From: an uncultured Holophagaceae bacterium
GTDB lineage: Bacteria > Acidobacteriota > Holophagae > Holophagales > Holophagaceae
DNA length: 64,000 bases
Assembly (NCBI GenBank): GCA_903857495.1
Contig: CAIOFF010000056.1
Coordinates: 1 to 64,000 of the forward strand
Direction: 5' to 3'
Position 1 is the stretch's first letter, and each line of letters opens with the position of its first letter. Below are positions 14,621 through 23,489 of this stretch, in pieces. The position numbers and the translations under genes are program-made. The notes beneath the pieces are model-generated. The model was not told the origin of the DNA. It ran no database searches and was given only the letters and a program-made list of their open reading frames with translations.

Positions 14621-17032
14621 CTAGGCCAGGCGGGGCTGGATCTCCTGGATGAGCGCCTGGAGGGCGGGCAGCTCGAAGGGTTTTTGCAGGAATCCGGAAG
14701 GGATCTGGTCGCCAAACTGCCAGGTGGCATCCTGCTGGCTGTACCCGCTGATGAGCACCACCCGGACCCCGGGGTTGAGGTCGCGCAGGGCCCGGAAGGT
14801 ATCGGCACCGCTCAGCTCTGGCATGGTGAGATCCAGCAGCACCCAGTCGATCGCTTCGGCATGCTCAAGGTAGAGGGCGAGGGCCTCCGTGCCATCAGCG
14901 GCCAGCAGCGTGCGGAACCCCAGGTAGGCCAGCATGGCGGCGGAGGCATCCCGGACCAGATCATCATCGTCCACGATCAGGACCAGGTCGGAGCCCCGGG
15001 CTTCGTTTCCGGGCGTGCCGGTTGCCGCCAGGGCCTGCCTGGGCTCTGCTGCGGCCGAAGCGGGGCTGCTGCTGACCGGGAAGAGAATCCGGACGTTGGT
15101 GCCCTGGCCGGGATGGCTGTCGATCCTCAGCGCGCCATGGTGGCCCCGGACGATGCCCAGCACCGCGGACATGCCCAGGCCGCGACCGGTGAACTTGGTC
15201 GTGAAGAAGGGATCGAAGAGCCGACTCAGGGTGTCCTGGTCCATGCCGGAGCCGGTGTCATCCACCTCGACGAAGACGTAGCGGCCCGGGGCTGGCTTCT
15301 CATCGAGGCGGCTGCCCGCAAGGTAGGCCTCGTCCGCATCTAGGACGCCTGTGGCGATCGAGACCGTGCCCGGCTGCTGGCCGATGGCCTCGGAGGCGTT
15401 GGTGATGAGGTTCATCACCACCTGCTGGACCTGCCCTGGATCCGCATGGGTGTGCGGCAGGCCTGCGGTCAGGTTGAGGTTCAGGGTGATGGTCCGGGAG
15501 AGTCCCACCCGGAACAGGTGCACGTTCTCCTCGACCACTTCGTTGAGGTCCAGGTCCTTCACGTCGAAGGTGCCCCGGCCCGAGAAGGCCAGCATCTGGC
15601 GCACCAGGTCCGTGGCCCGGCGGTTCGCCTGCAGGCTCCGCTCCAGGAAGGGGCGGGCGGGCGAGTCGCCGCCCTGGGTGTGCAGGGCCAGCTCCAGGTT
15701 CGCCAGCATGGCCATGAGGAGGTTGTTGAAGTCATGGGCGATGCCCCCGGCCATGACGCCCAGGCTCTCCAGCTTCTGGGTGTGGAGGAGCCGCCGCTCG
15801 AGCTCCAGGCGGGTGCTTTCCCACTTCCGGTGTTCGGTGATGTCGAGGCAGGAGCCGATATACCCCACGAAGGCGCCCGTGGAGTCATGGCGGGGGTGGC
15901 CCTCGTCGATGACCCACTGGTACTCCGCATCGTGGCGGCGGAGCCGATACTCCATCCGGAAGGGCTGCCGCGCCTCCCAGGCTGTCAGGTAGGTCCTGGC
16001 GCAGCGCCGCAGATCCTCCGGATGGACGACGGCCCGCAGTCCGGCTGCCCTCAGCTCCTCCAGGCTCAACCCGACGAAGGTGAGGAAGCGGCCATTGAAC
16101 CAGCTGAGGCGCTTGTCCGGCCCCGTGAGCCAGATCATGGCCGGTGAGCTGTTGGCCACGGACTCGAAGAGCGACTGGCTCTCCCGGAGCGCGGCCTTGG
16201 CCTGCTCACGCTCGGTCTCGTCCTCCAGGCAGAGGAGGAACACGGTTCTGCCGGCGGCCTGGATCAGGGCCAGGGAGGCCCGGAAGGCCACCACACGGAT
16301 GACGCCCTGCTGCTCGATGGTGGTGCGGTAGCTGAGCCCGGTCTCCGGCTGGCCCGTCCCCAGGATCCGCCGAGCCGACTGCTGCACAGCGCACTCGCAG
16401 CAGGCCAGTCCCGTGCCGCAGCCTTGGGGCTCCGCCGTGGCCCGGACACAGCCGAGGGCACTGCCGAAGCCCAGGGATTTCAGCAGGGCCTCGGAACGGC
16501 CCGCATAGGCCTCGAAGGCCCGGTTGGTGTCGATGATCTGGAACCCGGGGTCCAGGCGGCACATCATCACCGGGGCATTCTGGTAGATGGCTTCCATCTC
16601 CAGCCGGTTGTGGTTCAGGGCCTCCTGGGTCCGCTGGTGGTCCTGCTTGGTCCCCCACTCGCGCAGGGCCCGGCCCAGGGAGTGGCGCAGGTCCTGGAAG
16701 GACTCCGGGGACTTGACCAGGTAGTCGAGGGCGCCGGCCCTCAGGACATCCACCGCGATCTGCTCGCTGCCGAAGCTGGTCATGACCAGGACGGGGATCG
16801 GCGCCTCCGTGGTCCAGCCCCGGAGCAGGTCCAGGGCCTGACCATCGGGCAGGTTCATGTCCAGCAGTGCCAGGTCCGGCAGACAGACGCGCATCGCCTC
16901 CCGGCAGTCGGCCAGTGTCTCAACGACCTGGACCTGATAGACAGGATCGACGCCTTCCAGAGCCCGCCCGATTGCCTCCGCATGGGCGGGATCGTCCTCG
17001 ACCACGAGGACCCGGATGGGGGTAGCGTCCAT
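14621..17032 (-). CDS. receiver-PAS-kinase-receiver hybrid histidine kinase
   Basis: About 803 residues from the ATG at 17032; the longer track ORF overruns the upstream receiver gene in another frame. An N-terminal receiver (VLVVEDDPAHAEA, Asp in LALLDMNLPDG) is followed by two PAS units. The first, near 138-260, contains a cysteine-rich insert, CECAVQQS. The kinase core has His in GGIAHDFNNLL (about 432), an HATPase_c with GRGLGMSAVLG, and a terminal receiver (Asp in WVLLDLTMPEL, about 732). There is no membrane segment. Receiver domains at both ends make it a relay node, probably accepting phosphate from the upstream kinase or the Rcp-like receiver. It is the last gene of a three-gene operon, starting about 18 bases after the receiver gene stops. 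Confidence 0.88.
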   Translation of the reverse strand: MDATPIRVLVVEDDPAHAEAIGRALEGVDPVYQVQVVETLADCREAMRVCLPDLALLDMNLPDGQALDLLRGWTTEAPIPVLVMTSFGSEQIAVDVLRAGALDYLVKSPESFQDLRHSLGRALREWGTKQDHQRTQEALNHNRLEMEAIYQNAPVMMCRLDPGFQIIDTNRAFEAYAGRSEALLKSLGFGSALGCVRATAEPQGCGTGLACCECAVQQSARRILGTGQPETGLSYRTTIEQQGVIRVVAFRASLALIQAAGRTVFLLCLEDETEREQAKAALRESQSLFESVANSSPAMIWLTGPDKRLSWFNGRFLTFVGLSLEELRAAGLRAVVHPEDLRRCARTYLTAWEARQPFRMEYRLRRHDAEYQWVIDEGHPRHDSTGAFVGYIGSCLDITEHRKWESTRLELERRLLHTQKLESLGVMAGGIAHDFNNLLMAMLANLELALHTQGGDSPARPFLERSLQANRRATDLVRQMLAFSGRGTFDVKDLDLNEVVEENVHLFRVGLSRTITLNLNLTAGLPHTHADPGQVQQVVMNLITNASEAIGQQPGTVSIATGVLDADEAYLAGSRLDEKPAPGRYVFVEVDDTGSGMDQDTLSRLFDPFFTTKFTGRGLGMSAVLGIVRGHHGALRIDSHPGQGTNVRILFPVSSSPASAAAEPRQALAATGTPGNEARGSDLVLIVDDDDLVRDASAAMLAYLGFRTLLAADGTEALALYLEHAEAIDWVLLDLTMPELSGADTFRALRDLNPGVRVVLISGYSQQDATWQFGDQIPSGFLQKPFELPALQALIQEIQPRLA

Positions 17033-17049
17033 GGGCGGGGCTCTGCTCC

Positions 17050-17490
17050 TCAGTAGGGATACTTGTTCCAGGCGAGCCAGTAGTAGCCGCACGTCTCCAT
17101 CAGCGAGACGAACTGCGGGAAGTCCACAGGTTTGACCAGGTAGCTGTTGGCGTGGAACTCGTAGGCCTTGGCCATGTCCGCCTCGGCGGCGGAGGTGGTC
17201 AGGATCACCACGGGGATCGCGGCCAGGGCCGGGTCCTGCTTGATCACCTTCAGCACCTCGAGGCCATCCACCCGCGGGAGGCGGAGGTCCAGCAGGATGA
17301 GGCCGGGGCGGGGGCTGGCGGCCGGATCCGCGTAGTCTCCCTGCTGGTGCAGGTAGTCGAGGGCGGCCTGGCCATCCGGCACGTGGATGAGGCGGTTGGC
17401 GAGCCGGAAGCCCTCGAAGTTCCGCCGGACGATCTCCGCATGGGCGGGTTCGTCCTCCACCAGCAGGATCACAAAGGCTTCGCCCATCAT
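17050..17490 (-). CDS. Rcp1-like single-domain response regulator
   Basis: About 146 residues from the ATG at 17490, just after GGGGGAGG. It is a stand-alone receiver of the phytochrome-partner (Rcp) subfamily: ILLVEDEPAHAEIVRRNFEG, phospho-accepting Asp in LILLDLRLPRVDG, LTTSAAEADMAKAYE and the Lys of SYLVKPVDFPQF. There is no output domain, so it shuttles phosphate or acts by protein contact. Its ATG overlaps the TGA of the upstream kinase (ATGATG), so the two are translationally coupled and probably form a cognate pair. A hybrid kinase follows in the same operon. Confidence 0.9.
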   Translation of the reverse strand: MMGEAFVILLVEDEPAHAEIVRRNFEGFRLANRLIHVPDGQAALDYLHQQGDYADPAASPRPGLILLDLRLPRVDGLEVLKVIKQDPALAAIPVVILTTSAAEADMAKAYEFHANSYLVKPVDFPQFVSLMETCGYYWLAWNKYPY

Positions 17491-19967
17491 CGCGCCTCCC
17501 CCGGTGCTTGTATCGCTTTCGGCAGGGTGAACAGGAAGCATGAACCCTGATCCGCCCCCTCGGACTCCACCCGGATGGTGCCTCCGTGGACCTCCACAAT
17601 GCGCTTGATCAGGGCCAGGCCTAGACCGGTGCCTTCGGTGCGGGCATCGAGCTTCTCGAACAGCCCGAAGACCTTCCCGTGATAGCGGGGGTCGATGCCC
17701 TGGCCGTTGTCCCGGACGAAGAACTGGGGGTGTGCGCCAGCCCGCTCCACACCCACGTGGATCCGGGGGCTGGGCTGGTCGCCCATGTACTTCACGGCGT
17801 TCTCCAGCAGGTTCTGCCAGACCTCCACCAGGCGGGGCCGGTCGCCCCGCATGGGCAAGTCCACCTCGTCCACGGTCACTTGCACGCTGCGCAGGGCCAG
17901 GCTGCCTGCCACGGCTTCCAGGGCCTCCTTTGCGAGGGCCTGGAAGCTGGTCTGGACCGGGGTATTCACCACCCGCCCGATGCGGGAGACCTCCAGCAGG
18001 TCACCCAGCAGGCGGCCCATTTTCTCCGTCGCCCCGTGCATGTAGAGCAGGTCCTTCTTCACGCGCTCGCCATCCTGCTTGCCCAGATCCTCTTCCAGGT
18101 AGCCCAGGAACGTCTTGACCGTGACCAGCGGGCTCTTCAGGTCATGGGAGACCAGGTAGGTGAAGCGCTCCATCTCCTCGTTCTTCTGGCGCAGCTCATC
18201 CTCCCGGGTCTTCCGCTCGGTGATGTCTTCGAACACCGTGGCGAACTGCCCGGGTCTGGGGCAGATCACGGAGATGCGGAAGTGCCGCTCCATCGGCGGG
18301 TAGTAGGTCTCGAAGGCATAGGGCAGGCCCCCCTGGGCCACCTGGGCGAACTCGTCCAGGTAGGGCGGCGGGGCCAGGCCATAGAGTTCCGAGCCCAGGC
18401 GGTTCCGGGTGGCATCCAGGTCGAGGCCCGTGTGGCGCCGGTAGGCGGGATTGACGTCGAGCACCAGGTAGTCCAAGGGGCTGCCTATCTCATCGAGGAC
18501 CAGCTCATGGAGGGCGACCCCTTCCGCGAGGTTTTCGAAGAGGGTCCGGAACTTCCGCTCGCTGAACTGGAGGGTGTCCAGGATCTTGTGGTGCTCGGTG
18601 AGGTCGTTGATGATGGCGAGCCCCACCCGGAGTCCCTGGCCCCGGTCCACCAGCTGCAGGTGGGTCTCCACCGGGTATTCGGTGCCGTCCTTTCGGCGGT
18701 GGGTGAGCTCGAGGACCAGGGTCTCCTGGTCACCGGCGGCGAGGGGGGCGAGGAGACCCTTGAAGGAGGCGGGCGACTGCGCCGGCTTGAAGTCGGCCAT
18801 GGTCATGGCGAGCAGCTCCTCGCGGGAGTAGCCGAGGTTCCGCACCGCCCCGTCGTTGGCGAAGAGGATCCGGAGGGTGTCCGGGTCGAAGACGCAGATC
18901 TCGTTCAGGCTCCGGGCGATGGCCTGGCGCAGCCAGGCCAGTTCCTGCTCCTGGGCGTAGCGCGCCTGGAAGTAGCGCGCCCGCTGGTGCCGCCAGAAAC
19001 CGGCGATCGCCACCCCGGTGCAGAGCATCAACAGGGCCGCCAGCAGGAGGGTGCCCAGCACCTGCCTCCGGAAGGGCTCGTAGGCCTCAGCCCGGTCCAT
19101 GCGGGAGACCAGGAACCAGGGGGAGTCGGGTACCGGGCGAACATCGGCCAGCACCTGGTTGCCCCGGTAGTCCCGGCCCTCCACGACCCCGACCTTGCCG
19201 CTCACGGCCATGGCCGCGGGCAGCTCCGTCTGGCCCAGCGGGAACCGGAGCTTGAGGGCGGCGTCCGCCTGGAACTTCAGCTGGTTCAGGTAGAGTACTT
19301 CCTGGCCCTCCTGCTTGACGAGCAGGGTCTCGGCGCTCTGGGCGGCGGTGGGCCAGCGGCTGATGAAGGGGTAGAATTCCAGGGCGGGATCGATGCGCAG
19401 GGCGGCGATGCCGAGCATCCGCTGCGGATTCCGAGGGTCGGCGATCGGGACGCGGATGGACAGGTAGACCCGCTGGTCCTCCACACTCCGATAGAAGTCC
19501 TGGAACCTGGGCTGCCCCTCGGCCATGGCGGTCTGGAAGCCCCGGAGGATGGCGGCTGTGGGCTTGGGCAGCTCCGCGGGGATGCTCAGGAGTTCCTGCC
19601 CATCCCGATCCAGCAGCCGGATCCGGTCATAGGCGTGCTGGTGCCAGATGGACTCGAGCCAGCTCTGGAGGAGCGCCCGGGCCTTAGGGTCTTCCTTCCC
19701 GACCTGGGCCCGTTGGAAGAGGTCCGCGAAGGCCCGGTTCCGGCCCAGAGCCAGGGCATCCGCGATGCGCTCCTGCCGCCACTGGGCGATCTGGCGGACC
19801 TTCAGCTCGCCGACCGAGGAGAGCTGGGTCTGGATCTTGGCCTGTTCCTCCCGATACTGGCGGCGGAGGTAGTCAGCCGTGGCCCCGGTAATCGCCAGCA
19901 TGAGGAAGCCGGCCAGGATCAGCAGGCCGATGGGTTTCCGCCACTCGAGCGAGGGCTGCTCAGCCAT
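17487..19967 (-). CDS. membrane sensor histidine kinase with extracytoplasmic domain and PAS domains
   Basis: About 826 residues using the ATG at 19967; the track start at 20084 adds a low-complexity leader. A first membrane helix (LLILAGFLMLAITGATA) and a second near 300-322 (LLLAALLMLCTGVAIAGFW) enclose a periplasmic sensor of roughly 270 residues with dCache/CHASE-like spacing. Two PAS units follow, then HisKA with His in YLVSHDLKSPLV (about 607) and HATPase_c with DNGQGIDPRYHGKVFGLFEKL, the arrangement common in phytochrome-like kinases that pair with Rcp receivers. The ligand is unknown. First gene of a three-gene operon; its stop overlaps the next start. It is divergent from the cytidylate-kinase-like gene. 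Confidence 0.88.
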   Translation of the reverse strand: MAEQPSLEWRKPIGLLILAGFLMLAITGATADYLRRQYREEQAKIQTQLSSVGELKVRQIAQWRQERIADALALGRNRAFADLFQRAQVGKEDPKARALLQSWLESIWHQHAYDRIRLLDRDGQELLSIPAELPKPTAAILRGFQTAMAEGQPRFQDFYRSVEDQRVYLSIRVPIADPRNPQRMLGIAALRIDPALEFYPFISRWPTAAQSAETLLVKQEGQEVLYLNQLKFQADAALKLRFPLGQTELPAAMAVSGKVGVVEGRDYRGNQVLADVRPVPDSPWFLVSRMDRAEAYEPFRRQVLGTLLLAALLMLCTGVAIAGFWRHQRARYFQARYAQEQELAWLRQAIARSLNEICVFDPDTLRILFANDGAVRNLGYSREELLAMTMADFKPAQSPASFKGLLAPLAAGDQETLVLELTHRRKDGTEYPVETHLQLVDRGQGLRVGLAIINDLTEHHKILDTLQFSERKFRTLFENLAEGVALHELVLDEIGSPLDYLVLDVNPAYRRHTGLDLDATRNRLGSELYGLAPPPYLDEFAQVAQGGLPYAFETYYPPMERHFRISVICPRPGQFATVFEDITERKTREDELRQKNEEMERFTYLVSHDLKSPLVTVKTFLGYLEEDLGKQDGERVKKDLLYMHGATEKMGRLLGDLLEVSRIGRVVNTPVQTSFQALAKEALEAVAGSLALRSVQVTVDEVDLPMRGDRPRLVEVWQNLLENAVKYMGDQPSPRIHVGVERAGAHPQFFVRDNGQGIDPRYHGKVFGLFEKLDARTEGTGLGLALIKRIVEVHGGTIRVESEGADQGSCFLFTLPKAIQAPGEAR

Positions 19968-20206
19968 GGGGCTGGGCCCGTCGCTGGGTGGGCAGAGCCG
20001 AGGTCGCCCCGGAGGGCAGGACTCGGCCAGGTTGGAAAAAGGGAGAGGTGTACATCTAGAGTGTCTATCGAACCCCAGGCGCAAAGCATGACTTTTTACA
20101 ACCCAGCCCCCCCGGGAGGGGCGGATCGGACCTTGCCCATAGCCCCGCAGACCCTATGTTTTGAACAGAGGCAATCCTGTCTGGCTACATCTGCGCTGGA
20201 GCTGCC

Positions 20207-20932
20207 ATGACCAAGTCCTTTGGCACCCTCATCCCAAGCATCGAGCAGCGGGAAACCGGCTGGCTCCAGATCCGGGAGCGTCTCGCCCGGGACGGGCGGG
20301 AAGTCGCCCATCCCACCCTCACCATCTCGCGCGAGTTCGGGTGTGAAGGGCATGCCCTGGCCCAGCGGCTGAGGGAGCTCCTCGACGAAGTCTCGACGGA
20401 GCCCTGGCAGGTGTTCGATAAGGCGCTCGTGGAGAAGGTGGGGGAGGACGAGAAGCTCTCCCGGCACATCCTCAGTCGCCTGGGCGACGAGAGCCATGCC
20501 GGGGACGTGCTCAAGACCCAGTTCGGCTTCCTCACCCATGACGACGTCTACGCCAGCGTGCTCAAGCACCTGCTCGGCATCGCCCAGGCCGGCTGCGCGA
20601 TCATCGTCGGCCGTGGCGGCGCCGTGGCCTGTCAGGGCCTGCCGAACTGCTTCCACTTCCGCCTGGTCAGCAGCCCCGCCTTCCGGGCTGCCACCCTTGC
20701 CCGGCGCCGGGGCCTCCCCTTGGCCGAGGCGGAGGAACTGGTGCGGGTCCAGTCGCGGCTGCGGGAGAAGTTCATCAGCGATCACCTCCACGCCGACATC
20801 ACGCTGCCCCAGTGGTATGACGCTGTCTTCAGCAACGAACGCCAGGATGTGGACACCATCGCCCGAGCCTGCCTGCTGCTGGTGATGACCAAGTGGCCCG
20901 AGAAGGGCCTCTTCAAGCACCCGAAAGGCTAG
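20207..20932 (+). CDS. cytidylate kinase-like family protein
   Basis: 241 residues of the cytidylate-kinase-like P-loop family (the AAA_26/PF13189 type). The opening HPTLTISREFGCEGHALAQRL replaces a normal Walker A and is characteristic of this group. VFDKALVEKV, GRGGAVAC and a basic stretch RRRGLPLAEAEELVR follow. Housekeeping Cmk phosphorylates CMP, but members of this branch are not proven to; some are fused to or neighbour signalling proteins. The gene lies alone between two signalling operons, and its end overlaps the 3' end of the NarL-type regulator gene by four bases. No signal peptide is visible. The substrate is uncertain. Confidence 0.8.
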   Translation: MTKSFGTLIPSIEQRETGWLQIRERLARDGREVAHPTLTISREFGCEGHALAQRLRELLDEVSTEPWQVFDKALVEKVGEDEKLSRHILSRLGDESHAGDVLKTQFGFLTHDDVYASVLKHLLGIAQAGCAIIVGRGGAVACQGLPNCFHFRLVSSPAFRAATLARRRGLPLAEAEELVRVQSRLREKFISDHLHADITLPQWYDAVFSNERQDVDTIARACLLLVMTKWPEKGLFKHPKG

Positions 20933-21567
20933 ACCAGCCCCTCCCGGAGGGCGTAGCGGGTCAGCTCGGCGGTGGTGTGGAGGCCGAGCCGCGCCTTGAG
21001 CTTCCGGCGGTAGACCACCACCGTCGCCGCTGAGATGCCCAGCTGCTCGGCGATCTGGCTGGAGCGCTGGCCCTCGGCGAGGGCTTTCAGCACCTGCCGC
21101 TCCCGCTTCGAGAGGACCGTCGCCGGGGGACTCAGGGACCCGGCCGCCCCGTGCTGCTGGCCCATCAGGGTCTGGGTGGCGTCGGGGCAGAGGTAGCTCC
21201 GGCCTGCGGCAAGGGTCTGGATGCCCCGGAAGAGCTCCTCGGCGCCGGCGGACTTGACGATGTAGCCCCGGGCCCCGGCCTTGAACATCTCCTTGATGAA
21301 GATCCGGTCTGCATAGCCCGTGAGCGCGAGGATGGCGAGCCGGGGGTAGAGCTGGGTGAGCTGTCTGGCCAGGTCGATGCCACTGGCATCCGGCAGGGCG
21401 ATGTCAAGCAGGAGCACCTCGGGCTGCTGGGCCGCCACCATGGCCAGGATCTCCTGAACCGTGCCCGCCTCCCCCACGATCTCCAGGTTTGGCTCCCGGG
21501 TGAGGACCACCCGCAGGGACTCCCGGAACAGGCGGTGGTCATCGGCCAAGGCGATGCGGATGGTCAT
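20929..21567 (-). CDS. NarL/LuxR-family response regulator
   Basis: 212 residues. The receiver at 1-120 has IALADDHRLFRESL, phospho-accepting Asp in VLLLDIALPDASG (about 54) and Lys in GYIVKSAGAEEL. The C-terminal LuxR helix-turn-helix is LSKRERQVLKALAEGQRSSQIAEQLGISAATVVVYRRKLKARLGL, shown here only as its family pattern: LSKRERQVLK, then QIAEQLGIS. It should bind DNA as a dimer when phosphorylated. Its ATG overlaps the stop of the kinase gene by 4 bases (ATGA), which makes that kinase its near-certain partner. Regulated genes are not identifiable. Confidence 0.93.
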   Translation of the reverse strand: MTIRIALADDHRLFRESLRVVLTREPNLEIVGEAGTVQEILAMVAAQQPEVLLLDIALPDASGIDLARQLTQLYPRLAILALTGYADRIFIKEMFKAGARGYIVKSAGAEELFRGIQTLAAGRSYLCPDATQTLMGQQHGAAGSLSPPATVLSKRERQVLKALAEGQRSSQIAEQLGISAATVVVYRRKLKARLGLHTTAELTRYALREGLV

Positions 21568-23276
21568 GCGGGCTCCCCGGCTCCCACAGGTTCCAGGGGA
21601 ATGTCCAGGGAGACCACCCAGCCGCTTCCAGGCTTCCGGTGGACCCGGAAGGCCCCGCCCAGCTGCAGGGTGCGCTCGCGGATACTCCGGAGGCCGAAGC
21701 CCTTGGCCGTCTCGAGGACCCGCTCCGGGGCCTCGGTGCCACAGCCCTCATCGGCGGCTTCGATCAACAGCCGTCGATCCTGGAGGCGCGTGCTGAGGCT
21801 AGCCCGCTTTCCGCCCGAGTGCTTCGCGGCGTTGAGCAGCAGCTCGCGGGCAGCCCGGAAGACGAAGGTAGCGAGGGCAGGGCTGAGGGGCTTGGCCAGG
21901 CCATCATCCTGGATCCCCACCTCGAGCCCGTAGGTGTCCGCCAGCTCTTCGCTGAGCCAGTGCAGGGCCGCTACCAGGCCGAGGGTCTCCAGCACCGGCG
22001 GACTCAGCTGGGAGGTGAGGGACCGCACGCTTCGGCTCGCCTCCATCAGGGTGGCCTTCATCTGGGCGGTCAGGGCCCTGCGCTCGGTGGCCGTCCGGGC
22101 CGCGGCCAGCCGATCGAGCTGGTGGGTGGTGACATGGAGCAGCTGCCCCAGGTCGTCGTGCAGGTCATGGGCGATGGCCCGCCGCTCGCGCTCCTCAGCC
22201 AGGGTGGTCTCCGCCGCGAGGCGCCGTACCTGCCGGGTGCGCTCGATCACCTGGCGCTCCAGCTCCTCCTGGATGGCCTGCTGTTTTCGCTCGGCCTCCT
22301 TGCCCGGGGTGTTGTCCACCACCGTGGCGAGGGAGTGGAGGAACGTCCCTTCGGCGTCCAGCTTGGCGTCGGAGTTGACCAGGGCCGGGAACTCAGAGCC
22401 GTCCTTGCGCCTGAAGTCCGCCTCGATGTTCCGGAGGCGACCGGTCCGGAGGAGCTCGGGAAAGGCCCGCTGGAACGTGGCATGACCCGCCTCTGTGAGC
22501 AGGTCCCGGGCGTGCAGACGGCCGGCCACCTCTTCCCGGGTGTAGCCCAGCATGCGGAGCATGGTGTCATTCATCCCGAGGATGGTGCCCTGGGCGTCCA
22601 GGGAGTGGTAGCCGCAGGGGGCGCGGTTGTAGAGGTCGGCGTATTCGGCGGTGCGGAGCTCTAGTTCTCGGGTGCGCTCGGCAACGAGCTGCTCGAGCTG
22701 GACTTGGTGGTCCTCCCGCAGCCTGCGGGCCTCATGGCTCTCGGTGCTGTCGCTGAAGGCGATCAGGCGCTCCTGGTTCACGCCGGGGACGATCTCCTCC
22801 ACGCGGATCCAGGTCACGGCCCCCTCGGCGGGCAGGAGCGCCAGCTCACAGGTGCTGAGGGCAGATCCGGAGTCAGGCTCGGCCAGGTGGTCCAGGAAGC
22901 GGCGGCGGCTCGGGGCGTCCAGCAGCCGGGGAAACGATCGGCCGGTCAGCCGGCCGCGGTAGACGCCCAGGAGGGAGCCGGCCATGAGGTTGGCCCGGCG
23001 GATGAGGCCGCCCGCATCCAGGGTGAGGAGCCCGATGGGCGCGAAGTCGTAGAGGTTCGTGTATTCCGAGAGGACGGCCAGCAGCTCTTCACGCGTCTCG
23101 AGCAGCTCGTCGTTCTGCATCTCCAGCTCGACCTGGTGGACCTGCAGCTCATGGACCAGGCGCAGCGCTGACAGCTCCTCAAGCGGCCCCGAGGGCCGCT
23201 GCTGCGTGGACAGCACCGCCTCCGCCTTCTTCCTGCAGAGCTTCGGCCGCCAGGGTTTGCGTGCGGGTGAGGCCAT
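21564..23276 (-). CDS. PAS sensor histidine kinase, HisKA_3 (NarX/DegS type)
   Basis: About 570 residues from the ATG at 23276, preceded by TAGGAGCC; the track start at 23342 lacks a good site. A coiled-coil-like start (ALRLVHELQVHQVELEMQNDELLETREEL) leads into two PAS units, one near ILGMNDTMLRMLGYTREEV. The dimerisation domain is HisKA_3: ERERRAIAHDLHDDLGQLLH with the His about residue 372. A short HATPase_c follows with DEGCGTEAPERV and GFGLRSIRERT. No membrane segment is present, so the sensed signal is cytoplasmic. It is translationally coupled to the NarL-type regulator downstream. Confidence 0.92.
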   Translation of the reverse strand: MASPARKPWRPKLCRKKAEAVLSTQQRPSGPLEELSALRLVHELQVHQVELEMQNDELLETREELLAVLSEYTNLYDFAPIGLLTLDAGGLIRRANLMAGSLLGVYRGRLTGRSFPRLLDAPSRRRFLDHLAEPDSGSALSTCELALLPAEGAVTWIRVEEIVPGVNQERLIAFSDSTESHEARRLREDHQVQLEQLVAERTRELELRTAEYADLYNRAPCGYHSLDAQGTILGMNDTMLRMLGYTREEVAGRLHARDLLTEAGHATFQRAFPELLRTGRLRNIEADFRRKDGSEFPALVNSDAKLDAEGTFLHSLATVVDNTPGKEAERKQQAIQEELERQVIERTRQVRRLAAETTLAEERERRAIAHDLHDDLGQLLHVTTHQLDRLAAARTATERRALTAQMKATLMEASRSVRSLTSQLSPPVLETLGLVAALHWLSEELADTYGLEVGIQDDGLAKPLSPALATFVFRAARELLLNAAKHSGGKRASLSTRLQDRRLLIEAADEGCGTEAPERVLETAKGFGLRSIRERTLQLGGAFRVHRKPGSGWVVSLDIPLEPVGAGEPA

Positions 23277-23489
23277 CCGTAAGGCTCCTAGGACACCCGG
23301 GTTGATAGCGATACGAGAACAGCAGGATGAGGTTTCCCCCAAAGGATAGGCCGGAACCCGCGGCCATGCGGGCGGCTTATTCTAAGGACAAGGACGTATT
23401 GTGATCATCCATGACCGCCCAAGGCTCAGGGGCGGCAGCCGTGCCGCGCGACCTTGGGTCCAGCGGCCACTTGCCGGCAGGTAGGGACC

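Noticed and set aside
17679-20210. 843-aa plus-strand ORF
   Set aside because: It is a shadow of the membrane kinase gene, which carries clear kinase motifs on the other strand.
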